Shown piece after piece: positions 22,600 through 31,810 of a stretch of 35,568 nt of DNA (the stretch's first letter is position 1; each line of letters starts with the position of its first letter). Both the position numbers and the translations under genes were made by a program. The notes beneath the pieces are model-generated. The model saw only the letters and a list, made by a program, of their open reading frames with translations, was not told the origin of the DNA and searched no databases. The stretch comes from DAIOHQ01 sp036744635. Its GTDB lineage: Bacteria; Planctomycetota; Phycisphaerae; Tepidisphaerales; Tepidisphaeraceae. The stretch is from contig DAIOHQ010000015.1 in assembly GCA_036744635.1 (NCBI GenBank), positions 1-35,568 on the forward strand, in the 5' to 3' direction.

Positions 22600-23841
22600 T
22601 TGACGGCCACGACCTGGACGAAGATCGTGTTCGTTTCGGGTTTGATGTGCGCGCTGTTCTGGCCGAACCTGCGGCGGCTGTGGGACAAGACCAATCCGTT
22701 CTGGGGCGAGGCGAACTGGAGCCACTCGATCTGCGTGCCGCTGATCGGGCTCTATTACTTGTTTATCAATCGCGAGCAGTTGCTGAAAACGCCGGTCGAG
22801 CCGTTCGTATGGGGCGCGCTGACACGGCGCGAGCGGTGGTTGTATCCGATGGTGGTGGGCTTGATCGGGTTTCTGGTATGGGCGGTGGCGCAAGAGGGTT
22901 CGGCGTTTGGCCAGATCGCAGGCTCGGCGCGGGTGGGGGGAATGGCGCTGATGCTGCTCAGCGGTTTGATTCTGCTGGCCGACTGGAGCATGGGGTGTTT
23001 GCTCTTCGGCATCATCGTGTACGCCTACGGCATCTATCCCGGCAAGAACGATTTTTTGAAGGACTTCGGGATGGTGGTGACGCTGTTCGGCGTGGTGCTG
23101 GCCTTGACGGGCTGGCGGGTGATGAAGATCGCGTGGTTTCCGATCGCGTTTCTGGTGTGCGCGATTCCGTGGCCGGGACTGGTGTATAGCTGGATCGCCG
23201 GGCCGCTTCAGGTGCTGGCGGCCAAGGTGGCGGTAGGCGTGCTGCAGACGGCGGGAATCTGGGCGGAAGTGCGCGGCACCAAGATCATCATGGAAGGCGG
23301 GCACGCGCTGAACGTGGCCGAGGCGTGCGCGGGACTGCGGTCGTTGATGACGTTCATCTCGGTGGGCGCTGCCATCGCATTTCTGTCGGCGCGGCCGCTG
23401 TGGCAAAAGTTCATTATTACCCTGTCGGCGGTCCCGATCGCGATTTTCTGCAACGTGATGCGCGTATCCGGCCAGGGATTCCTGGACCGATGGAATCGGG
23501 AATACTCCGAAGGCTTTGCCCACCAGTTCGTGGGAATCGTAATGTTGATCCCGGCATTTTTCCTGATCCTGCTGGTGGGATGGATTCTGGATCGGATTTT
23601 TATCGAAGAGATCGACGACAAGCAGCGGCTGATCCGCGCCAACGCGGCGCGGGCGAAGGCTGGCGCGCAGGCGGGGGTGATCGAGATTCCGCGCAAGGCG
23701 CCGGGGAATGTGTCGGTGTCGGCGACGCTGGGGGCGAGCCGTGCGGCAGTGCTTCCGCCGCGGCCGGGTTTGATTGCCGCCAGACCGGGGACCGGACAGG
23801 TGAATTCAGTGACCAAGCCGCAACCGAGGAAGGCGCCATGA
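22600..23841 (+). CDS. Exosortase, membrane transpeptidase-like cysteine protease
   Basis: Exosortases are polytopic membrane enzymes thought to process C-terminal sorting signals (PEP-CTERM type) of exported proteins, usually in exopolysaccharide-producing bacteria. This 413-residue protein has about eight membrane segments and all three catalytic residues: C243 in VAEACAGLRSLM, R288 in VMRVSGQ, and H308 in GFAHQFVGIVML (counted from the TTG at 22600). An 80-residue basic, Pro-rich cytosolic tail follows residue 335. No ATG exists in frame: start options are TTG 22600 (GGAGG 14 bases away) or CTG 22516, placed five bases after AAGGAA and adding 28 polar residues. The next gene overlaps by ATGA (23838-23841). 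Confidence 0.9.
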   Translation: MTATTWTKIVFVSGLMCALFWPNLRRLWDKTNPFWGEANWSHSICVPLIGLYYLFINREQLLKTPVEPFVWGALTRRERWLYPMVVGLIGFLVWAVAQEGSAFGQIAGSARVGGMALMLLSGLILLADWSMGCLLFGIIVYAYGIYPGKNDFLKDFGMVVTLFGVVLALTGWRVMKIAWFPIAFLVCAIPWPGLVYSWIAGPLQVLAAKVAVGVLQTAGIWAEVRGTKIIMEGGHALNVAEACAGLRSLMTFISVGAAIAFLSARPLWQKFIITLSAVPIAIFCNVMRVSGQGFLDRWNREYSEGFAHQFVGIVMLIPAFFLILLVGWILDRIFIEEIDDKQRLIRANAARAKAGAQAGVIEIPRKAPGNVSVSATLGASRAAVLPPRPGLIAARPGTGQVNSVTKPQPRKAP

Positions 23842-24665
23842 GCGTGATATTGCAGGCATTGAAGAAGGCATTTTCGCAGCCGAGCTTCGTGGTGCCGATC
23901 GTGGTGCTGGCGGTGGCGGCGGTGAGCCTCAACGCGGCCACGGGTTTCATGGAGCTGCACTTCAAGAAGCAGCCGGTGCGGCTGGCGCACGCCCTGGACG
24001 ACCCGCGGGCGGGGGTGAATTCGACGCTGGGGCACTGGGTGCAGGTGACCAAGGATGAGCCGCTCGGCCATGAGATGCAGGAGCAGCTCGGGACGGAGCA
24101 ATACGTCTTTCGTGATTACGTCGACGTGAACAAGATTTCCAAGGACCGGCTGGAATCGCTGCGCGATCCGGATCCCAAGGCGCGGCGGGAGAAGCTGGCG
24201 GAACTGGAATCGCGCAGCCCCGACGCGGTGGTACATCTGGGCGTCACCTATTACACGGGACTGGTGGATACGGTGTCGCACATTCCGGACCGCTGCTACA
24301 TTGCCGATGGTTATCAGCCGACGAGCTACCTCATCGAAAAATGGCCGATTGGGAAGAATCAGCAGGCCGTGGAAGTTCGATTCATCAGCTTTGAGGATCA
24401 GACGGCCAGCGCCAAAGTGACCAAGAACGTGGTCTATTTCTTCAAGTGCAACGACCATTTTGAGAGCGATCCGATCGCCGTGCGCGAGCGGCTGCAGTAT
24501 CTATTCGAAAAATACGGTTATTATGCGAAGGTGGAAGCGATGACCCTGGTGAGCAAGCCGGGGGAGGCGTCGGAGGTCATGAAGGATTTCCTGGCCTCGG
24601 CGACGCCGGAAGTCGAAAAATGCCTGCCGGATTGGAACGCATTGCACTCCGTGAACGTAAAGTAA
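23838..24665 (+). CDS. EpsI-like exosortase-associated protein
   Basis: This 275-residue protein has one N-terminal membrane helix (about residues 17-37, VVPIVVLAVAAVSLNAAT) and an outer domain with LGHWVQV, YYTGLVDTVSHIPDRCYIAD and YQP, matching the EpsI family (DUF3485), which is encoded with or fused to exosortases. Its biochemical role is unproven; it may bind the substrate or aid polysaccharide export. GAGGAAGG precedes the ATG, which overlaps the exosortase stop, so the two are translationally coupled. The giant TPR gene begins 95 bp later on the same strand. Confidence 0.85.
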   Translation: MSVILQALKKAFSQPSFVVPIVVLAVAAVSLNAATGFMELHFKKQPVRLAHALDDPRAGVNSTLGHWVQVTKDEPLGHEMQEQLGTEQYVFRDYVDVNKISKDRLESLRDPDPKARREKLAELESRSPDAVVHLGVTYYTGLVDTVSHIPDRCYIADGYQPTSYLIEKWPIGKNQQAVEVRFISFEDQTASAKVTKNVVYFFKCNDHFESDPIAVRERLQYLFEKYGYYAKVEAMTLVSKPGEASEVMKDFLASATPEVEKCLPDWNALHSVNVK

Positions 24666-24760
24666 GCTGAATAACGGTACGAAAGTAATCTGTAGCGGAT
24701 GGGGCGATGCGGCTGCCGGGGAGCGGCGCCGCTGAGGCTGTCTATCGAAGGAAGCTGGAT

Positions 24761-27700
24761 ATGGCTCGACGCGTCAACACGAGATTTCTTGTCATCCTGG
24801 CGGTGATCATCGTCGGCGGGGGCGGTGCGCTGCTGCTGGCGAACAAGTTTCTGCAACTGCGCCGCAATCCCGCCCGGTACATCAAGCTGGCGCGGGAGTT
24901 TGAGAAGCAGGCGGACTTCGAGAAGGCGAAGATGAACTTTGACGTCGCGCTGTCGATGAGCCAGCGCGATCCGGCCCTGTGGGTGGAATATGGGGACATT
25001 CTTCAGCGGTTGGGGTTCAACGATCCGCTGATGTACGGGAGCAAGGACCTGGGGGCGTGGACGCGGGCGCTGGAGCTGAATCCGGATTATGTGCCGGCGC
25101 TGGAGCGGCTGCTGACGATTTTCCAGGAACAGGCGCAGCGCTCGGGGCCCGAGCAGAAGCCGGAGCTGTTGGAGCGGGTGCGCGACTACGCGACGCGGCT
25201 GGCGAAGCTCGATCCGAAGAACAGCAAGGCGGCGGCGCAGGCGCAGATTGCGCCGATCGACGCGTGGATGAACGGCGTGGCGACGCCGGAGGAGCGGATC
25301 GACGAGTATGCCGCAGCGCTGCGCGAGCTGATGAAAACAGACCCCGGCAATGCGGACCTGCCTTTTTACATTGCCCAGGTGAAGATCCGGCGGGCGGCGG
25401 AGGCGCGGCGGGATTATCACATCGAGCAGGCGGACAAGCTGATCGGGGAGGCGGCGGGAATTTTCGATGAGGCGCTGAAGGGGCAGGAGGAGAACGCGCA
25501 GATGCAATACCGGGCATCGCGCATCTGGATGTATCTGGGGGCCCAATTTCCGGTGTTGGACAAGACCGCGAAATTTGGCGAGCGCGGGCGCAAGGCGCTG
25601 GATCAAGCCAGGCAGCTTGTAACCGTGAAAGACCCTTTCTTCGCGGAGATCAACGTGACGGCGGCGGAGCGGGCGATGCAGGATGGCGACCGCGCCGAGG
25701 CGGAAAAGCTGCACCGGTTCGTGTTGGAGAAGCACCCCGAGGAGCAGCGGGTGCGGATCGGTCTGGCGCAGCTCGTGGCGATGGACCCCAAGCGCCGCGA
25801 GGAGGCGCTGGCGATCCTGGAGCAGCCGATGCCGACGTTAAAGATCACCGACACACAGCATCTGAATCTGACGCGCTATAACGAAACGATCACCGCCGAG
25901 GCGCTGACGGTGATGCGCCTGGATGCGTTGGGTGACGTGAAGGACGAGGCGGATCGGAAGGCGGCAATCGCGAAGATCGAAGGGGGACTCAAGAAACTGT
26001 ACGACCGCGTGGCCGATGCGCCGGAATATCTGCGCCTCAAGGGCCGGCTGCAATTGATGAAGGGGGAGACCATCGATGCCATCCAGACGCTGCAGAAGGC
26101 TCAAAACGCGCTTGCCGAGCAGAAAAAGCAGGATATCAATCTGATGTACATGCTGGCCAAGGCATACGTGAACACGAACCAGATCGGTTCGGCGCGGGCA
26201 TTGCTGTCGCGGATTGTACAGCAGTATGAGAGCGCGGTGGACGTGCGCGTGCTGCTGGCGAAGATTCTGCTGAACCAGAATGACGTGGCGGCCGCCAAGC
26301 CCCATATCGAATACCTCATGAAGAACCTTCCGGATAATCCGGAGGTGATCGCGCTGCACATTGAGCTGCTGGCCCGCGAGCCGGAGAAGAACAAGGAAGA
26401 ATTGAAGAAGGACTATGCCAGGCTGCCCGAGAAGCAGCGCGTTGAAAGGCTGTCCAAGGCGCAGGTGGCGATGCGGCTGGCAGACAGCGAGGATGCGCTG
26501 CGGCTGTACAAGTCGCAATTGGCGGAGAAGGCGGAGGACAATGAAGTCATCGGGCTGATGGCGCAGGTGTACGTGTCGCGGAATGAGAAGGAGCTCGCCA
26601 AGCAGGCGGTGACGGATGCGCTGAAGGCGCGGCCGGACGACAAGGGATTGAAATACCTGCTCGTGCAACTGGATGGCGACGCGAAGGCGCTGCAGGAATT
26701 TGTGACTCAGGCGGTGGATGACAACACCGACCCGTTCACCCAGGAACTGCAGCGCGCCGAGATGGCCAGCCGCCAGAACAAGGCGGAGGAGGCGCTGGAC
26801 CACCTGAAGAAGGCCGAGGCGATCAAGAAAGACGATCCGCGCGTGCTGGAGGCGCTGTTCCAGTATTACCTGGCGGTGCGCAACTGGGATCAGGCGGGCA
26901 GCTATGGAGATGCGCTGGGCAAGCAGACCCCGGCGAATGCCCTGGTCTACAAGTTCCGGCTCGCCCGCGCCAAGGGAGATGTGAACGCGCAGGTGGATCT
27001 GGGAAATCAGATGGTCAAGGAGCTTCCGGAGTTCGGGCGCAGTCATTTGCTGCTCGGGCAGGCGCTGCAGGCGAAAGGCCAGTTTCCCGAGGCGCTGAAG
27101 AGCTACCAGAACGCTCTGGATCGGCAGAGCGACAGCATGGATGCGCGGCGCGGGATTATCGAGTGCAATCTGCTGATGGGGCGCAACGACGATGCCAAGG
27201 CTGCAATCGATACGGGATTGCAGGCCGCGCCGAAAAACGCTTACCTGGCCGAGCAGGCGATCCAGTGGGACCTGCGCTATGGCGATCCGACCAATGCCAT
27301 CGCCCCGCGGGAAGCGGCGTTGAAGGCGAACAGCGAAGTGCCGGATGCGTGGCTGGCGATGGGCCAGACGTATCTGCGGGTGGCGTCGGCGAAGGCGTCG
27401 AAGCAGGACAAGGCCGGTTCGGAGGAGGCGCTGGGAAAGGCGCGGCTGACGTTCACCGATGCAAGCAAGAAATGGCCGGACGAGAAGCTGTTTTATACCT
27501 CGCTGGCGGACACGGAGATGGCCGCGAGCAGGCCGGCCGAGGCGGAGAAGTGCCTGCTGGCGCTGATGGAGAGGCCGGCCATGAAGGGCCAGGCGGAACC
27601 GCATCTGTTGATGGCGGAGTTCCGGGCGCAATCGAACGATCCCAAGCGTGCCGAGGAGGAATTGCGGACGGCGCTGGAACTCTCCAAGAACAACATTGAT

Positions 27701-29353
27701 GTCGAGCTGCGGCTGTCAAACTATCTGGCGCGGCTGGGCAAGCCGGCCGAAGCGCTGAAAGTGCTGGAGCTGAACCCGGACGATGGGCGGGTCCAGGCGG
27801 CGAAGATCGAGATCGAGCTGGCGTCAGGAAAACTGGACGACGCGGAGAAGGGGATTCAGGCGCAATTGGCGAAGAATCCCAACTCTTCGGAGCTGAACGG
27901 GCTGCTCGGCTTCATCGATCTGAACCGGCAGAAGTTTGAACCGGCGATGGCGCATGTGAATCTGGCGCTGCAGCAATCCTCAAACAACCTGAATGCCCTC
28001 TACTACCGCGGGCTGATCAAGCTGAAGCAGCCCAAGCCGGACATCGAAGGAGCGATTGCGGACCTGTCGGTGGTGCGCGACCAGAATGCCAATAACGTGG
28101 ATGTGCGGATGGCGCTGGTGCAGGCGCAGCAGATGAACCGGAATCCGCAGGCGGCGCTGCACGAGATGGAAATGGCATTCGATGCCAGCCAGGGGCGCAA
28201 CAAGCTGATTCGGCTGCGGCTGGCGGAGATGTATGGGGCGGTGCTGCGCTGGAGCGATGCCGAGCGGCTGCTGGATGACCCGGGATATAAGAATGACCCG
28301 GAGCTGCTGTACGCCAAGGCTCTGATGTGGCAGCTCCGCCAGGAGCCGGCCAAGGCGCTGGCCAACATCGAGCAGGCGGTGAAGGCGTCGCCGGAGAACG
28401 CGAACTTCACGCGGACCTACCTGGGCACGCTGCTGCTGAACAAAAAATTCGATGCGGTGGTGGAGCAGGCGGACAAGCTGCTGGCGGATAAGAAAGACCC
28501 CTGGTGGGTGCGGCAGGCGCGGGCGGCGGCCAAGAGCGCGCTGGGGCAGAAGGACCAGGCCCTGGCGGAATTCAAGACCGCTCTTGAGGGCGCGGATGCC
28601 AAGAGTAACGGTGAGGTGACGAACGCGCTGGTGAGTTCGATGATCACCGAGGTCGGGATGGACAAAGCGCTGGCGGTGGTGGTGGAGAAGGCGGCCAACG
28701 ACGACCAGTGGCGGCGGATTGCCGCGTCGGTTTATCTGGCGAAAAAGGACATTCCCCACGCGGTGGCAATGGTCGAGAAGCTGCTGGTCAACGTGGACAA
28801 TCTCGATGCCCGGCAGCAGATCGAAACCTGGCGGCTGGCCGGGCAGGTTTATCTGGAAGCCAAACGAACCGACGATGCGGTGAAGTATTATCTGAAGGCG
28901 CTCGACAAGAACCCGGACGATTTTGCGACACTGAACAACCTGGCGTGCCTGTTCGCCGAAGGGGTGAACCCGCCGCGGCCGGACCAGGCGCAGGTCTATA
29001 GCAAGAAAGCGTACGACATCGCGACCCGCAATGGGAAGTATGACCCGTATATTGCGGACACCCATGGATGGGTGCTGGTGCTGAACCATCAGTTGACCGA
29101 AGGCATCAGTCTCCTGCAGGTTGTGGTGGAAAAGAACCCGTTCCCCGAGGCGCGCTATCATCTGGCCGAGGCTTATTTGCAGATGAAGCCGGCTGAAGCG
29201 CAGAAAGCAAGCGATCAGTTGAAAGAAGCCAAGCTGGTGATGGACAAGGATCCCAAACAGGTCGATCCGGCGCTGAAACAAAAGGTGGAGGAGGCCCTGG
29301 CACGGGCGCAGAAGCTGTTGGAGGCAAAGACCGAGGCGGCGGTGAATCCGTAA
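24761..29353 (+). CDS. Giant TPR-repeat membrane protein (PrsT-like)
   Basis: The 1,530-residue protein has a short cytosolic N terminus, one membrane helix (about residues 8-28, FLVILAVIIVGGGGALLLAN) and an almost wholly alpha-helical outer region of tandem tetratricopeptide-type repeats, such as FEKAKMNFDVALSMSQRDPA near the start and DAVKYYLKALDKNPDDFATL near the end. TPR superhelices bind proteins. By position it corresponds to the TPR protein (PrsT) that accompanies exosortase/PEP-CTERM loci, though that protein is usually a lipoprotein of about 900 residues and this one is anchored and much longer. GAAGGAAG before the ATG at 24761 sets the start over an earlier ATG at 24707. Codon usage is uniformly G/C-rich, and the antisense frames through it are shadows. 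Confidence 0.9.
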   Translation: MARRVNTRFLVILAVIIVGGGGALLLANKFLQLRRNPARYIKLAREFEKQADFEKAKMNFDVALSMSQRDPALWVEYGDILQRLGFNDPLMYGSKDLGAWTRALELNPDYVPALERLLTIFQEQAQRSGPEQKPELLERVRDYATRLAKLDPKNSKAAAQAQIAPIDAWMNGVATPEERIDEYAAALRELMKTDPGNADLPFYIAQVKIRRAAEARRDYHIEQADKLIGEAAGIFDEALKGQEENAQMQYRASRIWMYLGAQFPVLDKTAKFGERGRKALDQARQLVTVKDPFFAEINVTAAERAMQDGDRAEAEKLHRFVLEKHPEEQRVRIGLAQLVAMDPKRREEALAILEQPMPTLKITDTQHLNLTRYNETITAEALTVMRLDALGDVKDEADRKAAIAKIEGGLKKLYDRVADAPEYLRLKGRLQLMKGETIDAIQTLQKAQNALAEQKKQDINLMYMLAKAYVNTNQIGSARALLSRIVQQYESAVDVRVLLAKILLNQNDVAAAKPHIEYLMKNLPDNPEVIALHIELLAREPEKNKEELKKDYARLPEKQRVERLSKAQVAMRLADSEDALRLYKSQLAEKAEDNEVIGLMAQVYVSRNEKELAKQAVTDALKARPDDKGLKYLLVQLDGDAKALQEFVTQAVDDNTDPFTQELQRAEMASRQNKAEEALDHLKKAEAIKKDDPRVLEALFQYYLAVRNWDQAGSYGDALGKQTPANALVYKFRLARAKGDVNAQVDLGNQMVKELPEFGRSHLLLGQALQAKGQFPEALKSYQNALDRQSDSMDARRGIIECNLLMGRNDDAKAAIDTGLQAAPKNAYLAEQAIQWDLRYGDPTNAIAPREAALKANSEVPDAWLAMGQTYLRVASAKASKQDKAGSEEALGKARLTFTDASKKWPDEKLFYTSLADTEMAASRPAEAEKCLLALMERPAMKGQAEPHLLMAEFRAQSNDPKRAEEELRTALELSKNNIDVELRLSNYLARLGKPAEALKVLELNPDDGRVQAAKIEIELASGKLDDAEKGIQAQLAKNPNSSELNGLLGFIDLNRQKFEPAMAHVNLALQQSSNNLNALYYRGLIKLKQPKPDIEGAIADLSVVRDQNANNVDVRMALVQAQQMNRNPQAALHEMEMAFDASQGRNKLIRLRLAEMYGAVLRWSDAERLLDDPGYKNDPELLYAKALMWQLRQEPAKALANIEQAVKASPENANFTRTYLGTLLLNKKFDAVVEQADKLLADKKDPWWVRQARAAAKSALGQKDQALAEFKTALEGADAKSNGEVTNALVSSMITEVGMDKALAVVVEKAANDDQWRRIAASVYLAKKDIPHAVAMVEKLLVNVDNLDARQQIETWRLAGQVYLEAKRTDDAVKYYLKALDKNPDDFATLNNLACLFAEGVNPPRPDQAQVYSKKAYDIATRNGKYDPYIADTHGWVLVLNHQLTEGISLLQVVVEKNPFPEARYHLAEAYLQMKPAEAQKASDQLKEAKLVMDKDPKQVDPALKQKVEEALARAQKLLEAKTEAAVNP

Positions 29354-29509
29354 ATCCGCGAATAGCGAAAACCATTGAGTGTTTTGGAGCGTATGAGGAT
29401 TTCCAGTTACAGTGCCGGTTCAGGCAACAATCGACCAAGCGTCGCAGGGCCTGAATTTCGGTTCCAGCAATCTTTAGCAATCAGAATGTTTTCCCGGTAG
29501 GAGCAGCTT
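29354..29509. other. Intergenic gap inside the exosortase operon
   Basis: The 156-base gap has an inverted repeat TTCAGGC/GCCTGAA (near 29422 and 29450) without a T tract. No clear terminator is seen, so the kinase gene may be read from the upstream promoter. Confidence 0.4.
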
Positions 29510-31729
29510 ATGACGACATTGCCCCAGACAACGCCGGTGCGGTTGCCCCGGCCGATCGCACCCACTTCCATCGCGGTGCCGGCGCCGGCTGCGCAGAGCG
29601 GCGGGTCTCAGCTCACCGGCGCCGACGTGTGGCGCATCATTCGCAGCAATCTGTGGATCATCATCCTCGCGCTGATCGTGTTTGGCGCGGGAGGCTATGG
29701 GCTGAACCGCTATCTCCAGATGTATTATCCAAGGTGGACGGCGCAGGCGCTGTTGCGGCTCGATACTCCCCCGCGGATGAATCTTCTTCGGGACGACCCC
29801 GGCGAGACCATCACTGACCAGAATTGGCTGCAGATCGAGCAGATGTCGCAGGTGCAGGCATTGAAGCAGGAGTCGCTGCTCAGCGATGTGCTGAGCACCT
29901 CCAGCCAGAACGTGATTCGCACGGACACGGTGTGGTTTACCAGGTTCGGCTCGGATATGGATAAGGCGAAGACGAACCTTCGCGACAACCTGGTTGTAAG
30001 TGCGATTCCAAACACCAGGTTCATTCGCGCTGAATTCACCGCGGGGGCGAACCGCGACGCGGCAATCATTCTTGAGCAGCTTCTCAACCAGCACCTGATA
30101 AACCAGCAGCGGGCGACGCGCCGACGCAACGACAGCCGCAGCCAGAACCTGACGGAACTGGCAAATCAGTACCGCGCGCACCTCAACGAAATTGACACGG
30201 AATTGCGGGCGAAGGTGATGAAGCTGAGCATTGATGGCCTGGGAACTCCCGGCCGCCTAAGCAGCAAGGAAATGGAGTTGGGCGAGCAGTTGAAGAAGCT
30301 GTTCGAGTTGGAATCGAACGCGAGCAGCGCCGAGCAGATGTATAACCAGGTCGCCGAGCAAGTGGCGCAGGGTGATGATCCTCCCGGGGTGCAGGAACAG
30401 ATCGATCGCGACCCCATGATCATGAGCTACATGCAGCAGATGGACGGCATCGAACAGGAGATCGCCGTTCAGAAGGAGAAATGGGGCACGGAAGTTCCGC
30501 AGATGAAGCAGCTCCAGATCCGCAAGGATCTGGTGGACAAGAAGAAGAGCGATCGTACCGCCCAGGTGCGGGCGCAGGCGACGGCGGCTCTCATGGCACA
30601 ATTGAAGCGCGCCCGCGAAGGCACAAAGTCGATGCTGGACGGAACAAAGGAAAGCGTAGACATATTGAAAAAGTCGCTGGGTGAATTGAACAACGACCTG
30701 TCCATCTATCTGACGCGGCTCGACGAGCAGAAGGCGACGCGGGAGGTCCTGAAGCAGATCGACGACCAGTTGGATCAGCTTCGCCGTGCTCGGGACCGCG
30801 ACGACGCGGCAGGACTGTCCTGGCAGATGCACCCGCTGGTGCCGGAGCAGATGAGCTTCCCCAAGCTGCCGCTGACCATGGCGGTGGCGCTGGTGCTGGG
30901 GCTGGGTTTGAGCCTGGGCATCGCGTTCCTGCGCGAGATGATGGATACATCGATCAAGTCGCCGCGGGATATCAGCCGTGTGGGGCAGATCAACATCCTG
31001 GGCGTGATCGCCGATGAGAATGACGATCCTCAGTCCGCCGGGGCGCGGCTGCCGCTGGTCATCAGTGAGGCGCCGCATTCGATGATGGCCGAGCAGTTCC
31101 GGCAGATGCGCACGAGGCTCCAACATGCGGCGTCCCTGGATACCACGCGCAGCATCCTCATCACCAGCCCCGGGCCGGGCGACGGCAAGTCAACGGTCGC
31201 GACCAACCTGGCGGCGGGATTGGCGCTGAATGGGCGGCGAATCCTGCTGGTGGATGCGAACTTCCGCCGGCCTGAGCTGCACCGGATCTTCAATATCAAC
31301 AACGATCAGGGCTTCGCCGACCTGCTGAATTCGCAGGAAAACTTCGTCCAGACCGTGCAGGAGACGGGCGTGCCGAACCTGTCGGTGCTGCCGAGCGGTC
31401 CCAAGCCGGCCAACGCCACCGAGCTGCTGGAGAGCCAGTTGCTCATCGATTTTATCGAGCGGGCGCTGGTGGATTACGATCACGTGATCTTCGATTCCGG
31501 CCCGCTGCTGATCACCTCGGAAACGATCGCGATGGCCTCGCGGGTCGATGGCGTGGTGACGGTGGTGCGGGCCCGGACCAACAGCCGCGGGCTGCTGCAG
31601 CGGATGCGCGATGCCTTGCGGCAGGTGAAGGCCGAGAACCTGGGCGTCGTGCTGAACGCGGTGCGGGCGCAGGGCGGCGGCTACTATGGCCGGAATATCA
31701 AGACCTACTACGAGTACCAGCAGGCGTAA
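29510..31729 (+). CDS. Wzc-type polysaccharide co-polymerase / bacterial tyrosine autokinase
   Basis: The protein joins a polysaccharide chain-length determinant (two membrane helices, about residues 43-65 and 453-474, with a coiled-coil periplasmic loop between them) to a cytosolic BY-kinase. Kinase motifs are Walker A SPGPGDGKSTVATNLA (K560), Walker A' LLVDANFRRPELHRIF (D582) and Walker B VIFDSGPLL (D662). The tail, GGGYYGRNIKTYYEYQQA, has five tyrosines in its last 18 residues, the cluster that is autophosphorylated in this family to control polymer length and export. Walker B has DSGP where most have DxPP. TAGGAGC precedes the ATG. At 739 residues it is full length. A terminator follows, ending the exosortase block. 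Confidence 0.93.
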   Translation: MTTLPQTTPVRLPRPIAPTSIAVPAPAAQSGGSQLTGADVWRIIRSNLWIIILALIVFGAGGYGLNRYLQMYYPRWTAQALLRLDTPPRMNLLRDDPGETITDQNWLQIEQMSQVQALKQESLLSDVLSTSSQNVIRTDTVWFTRFGSDMDKAKTNLRDNLVVSAIPNTRFIRAEFTAGANRDAAIILEQLLNQHLINQQRATRRRNDSRSQNLTELANQYRAHLNEIDTELRAKVMKLSIDGLGTPGRLSSKEMELGEQLKKLFELESNASSAEQMYNQVAEQVAQGDDPPGVQEQIDRDPMIMSYMQQMDGIEQEIAVQKEKWGTEVPQMKQLQIRKDLVDKKKSDRTAQVRAQATAALMAQLKRAREGTKSMLDGTKESVDILKKSLGELNNDLSIYLTRLDEQKATREVLKQIDDQLDQLRRARDRDDAAGLSWQMHPLVPEQMSFPKLPLTMAVALVLGLGLSLGIAFLREMMDTSIKSPRDISRVGQINILGVIADENDDPQSAGARLPLVISEAPHSMMAEQFRQMRTRLQHAASLDTTRSILITSPGPGDGKSTVATNLAAGLALNGRRILLVDANFRRPELHRIFNINNDQGFADLLNSQENFVQTVQETGVPNLSVLPSGPKPANATELLESQLLIDFIERALVDYDHVIFDSGPLLITSETIAMASRVDGVVTVVRARTNSRGLLQRMRDALRQVKAENLGVVLNAVRAQGGGYYGRNIKTYYEYQQA

Positions 31730-31768
31730 GCGGCTGGGAAAGCAGTGGATTTGCGGGAATAATGGAAG

Positions 31769-31797
31769 ACGCCGGCACGCGTGCCGGCGTTTTTCCT
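31769..31797 (+). terminator. Intrinsic terminator of the exosortase-BY-kinase block
   Basis: A perfect 22-base palindrome with 10-11 bp arms (ACGCCGGCACG and its complement, 31769-31790) is followed by TTTTCCTTT. It lies 40 bases past the kinase stop. The DUF2007 ATG follows at 31811, 20 bases after the stem. Confidence 0.88.
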
Positions 31798-31810
31798 TTG
31801 GGAAATTGCC

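Noticed and set aside
24521..29281. Three long antisense frames within the giant TPR gene (404, 597 and 433 codons)
   Set aside because: Leu/Arg/His/Gln-rich, no start signals; shadows of a GC-biased helical repeat gene.
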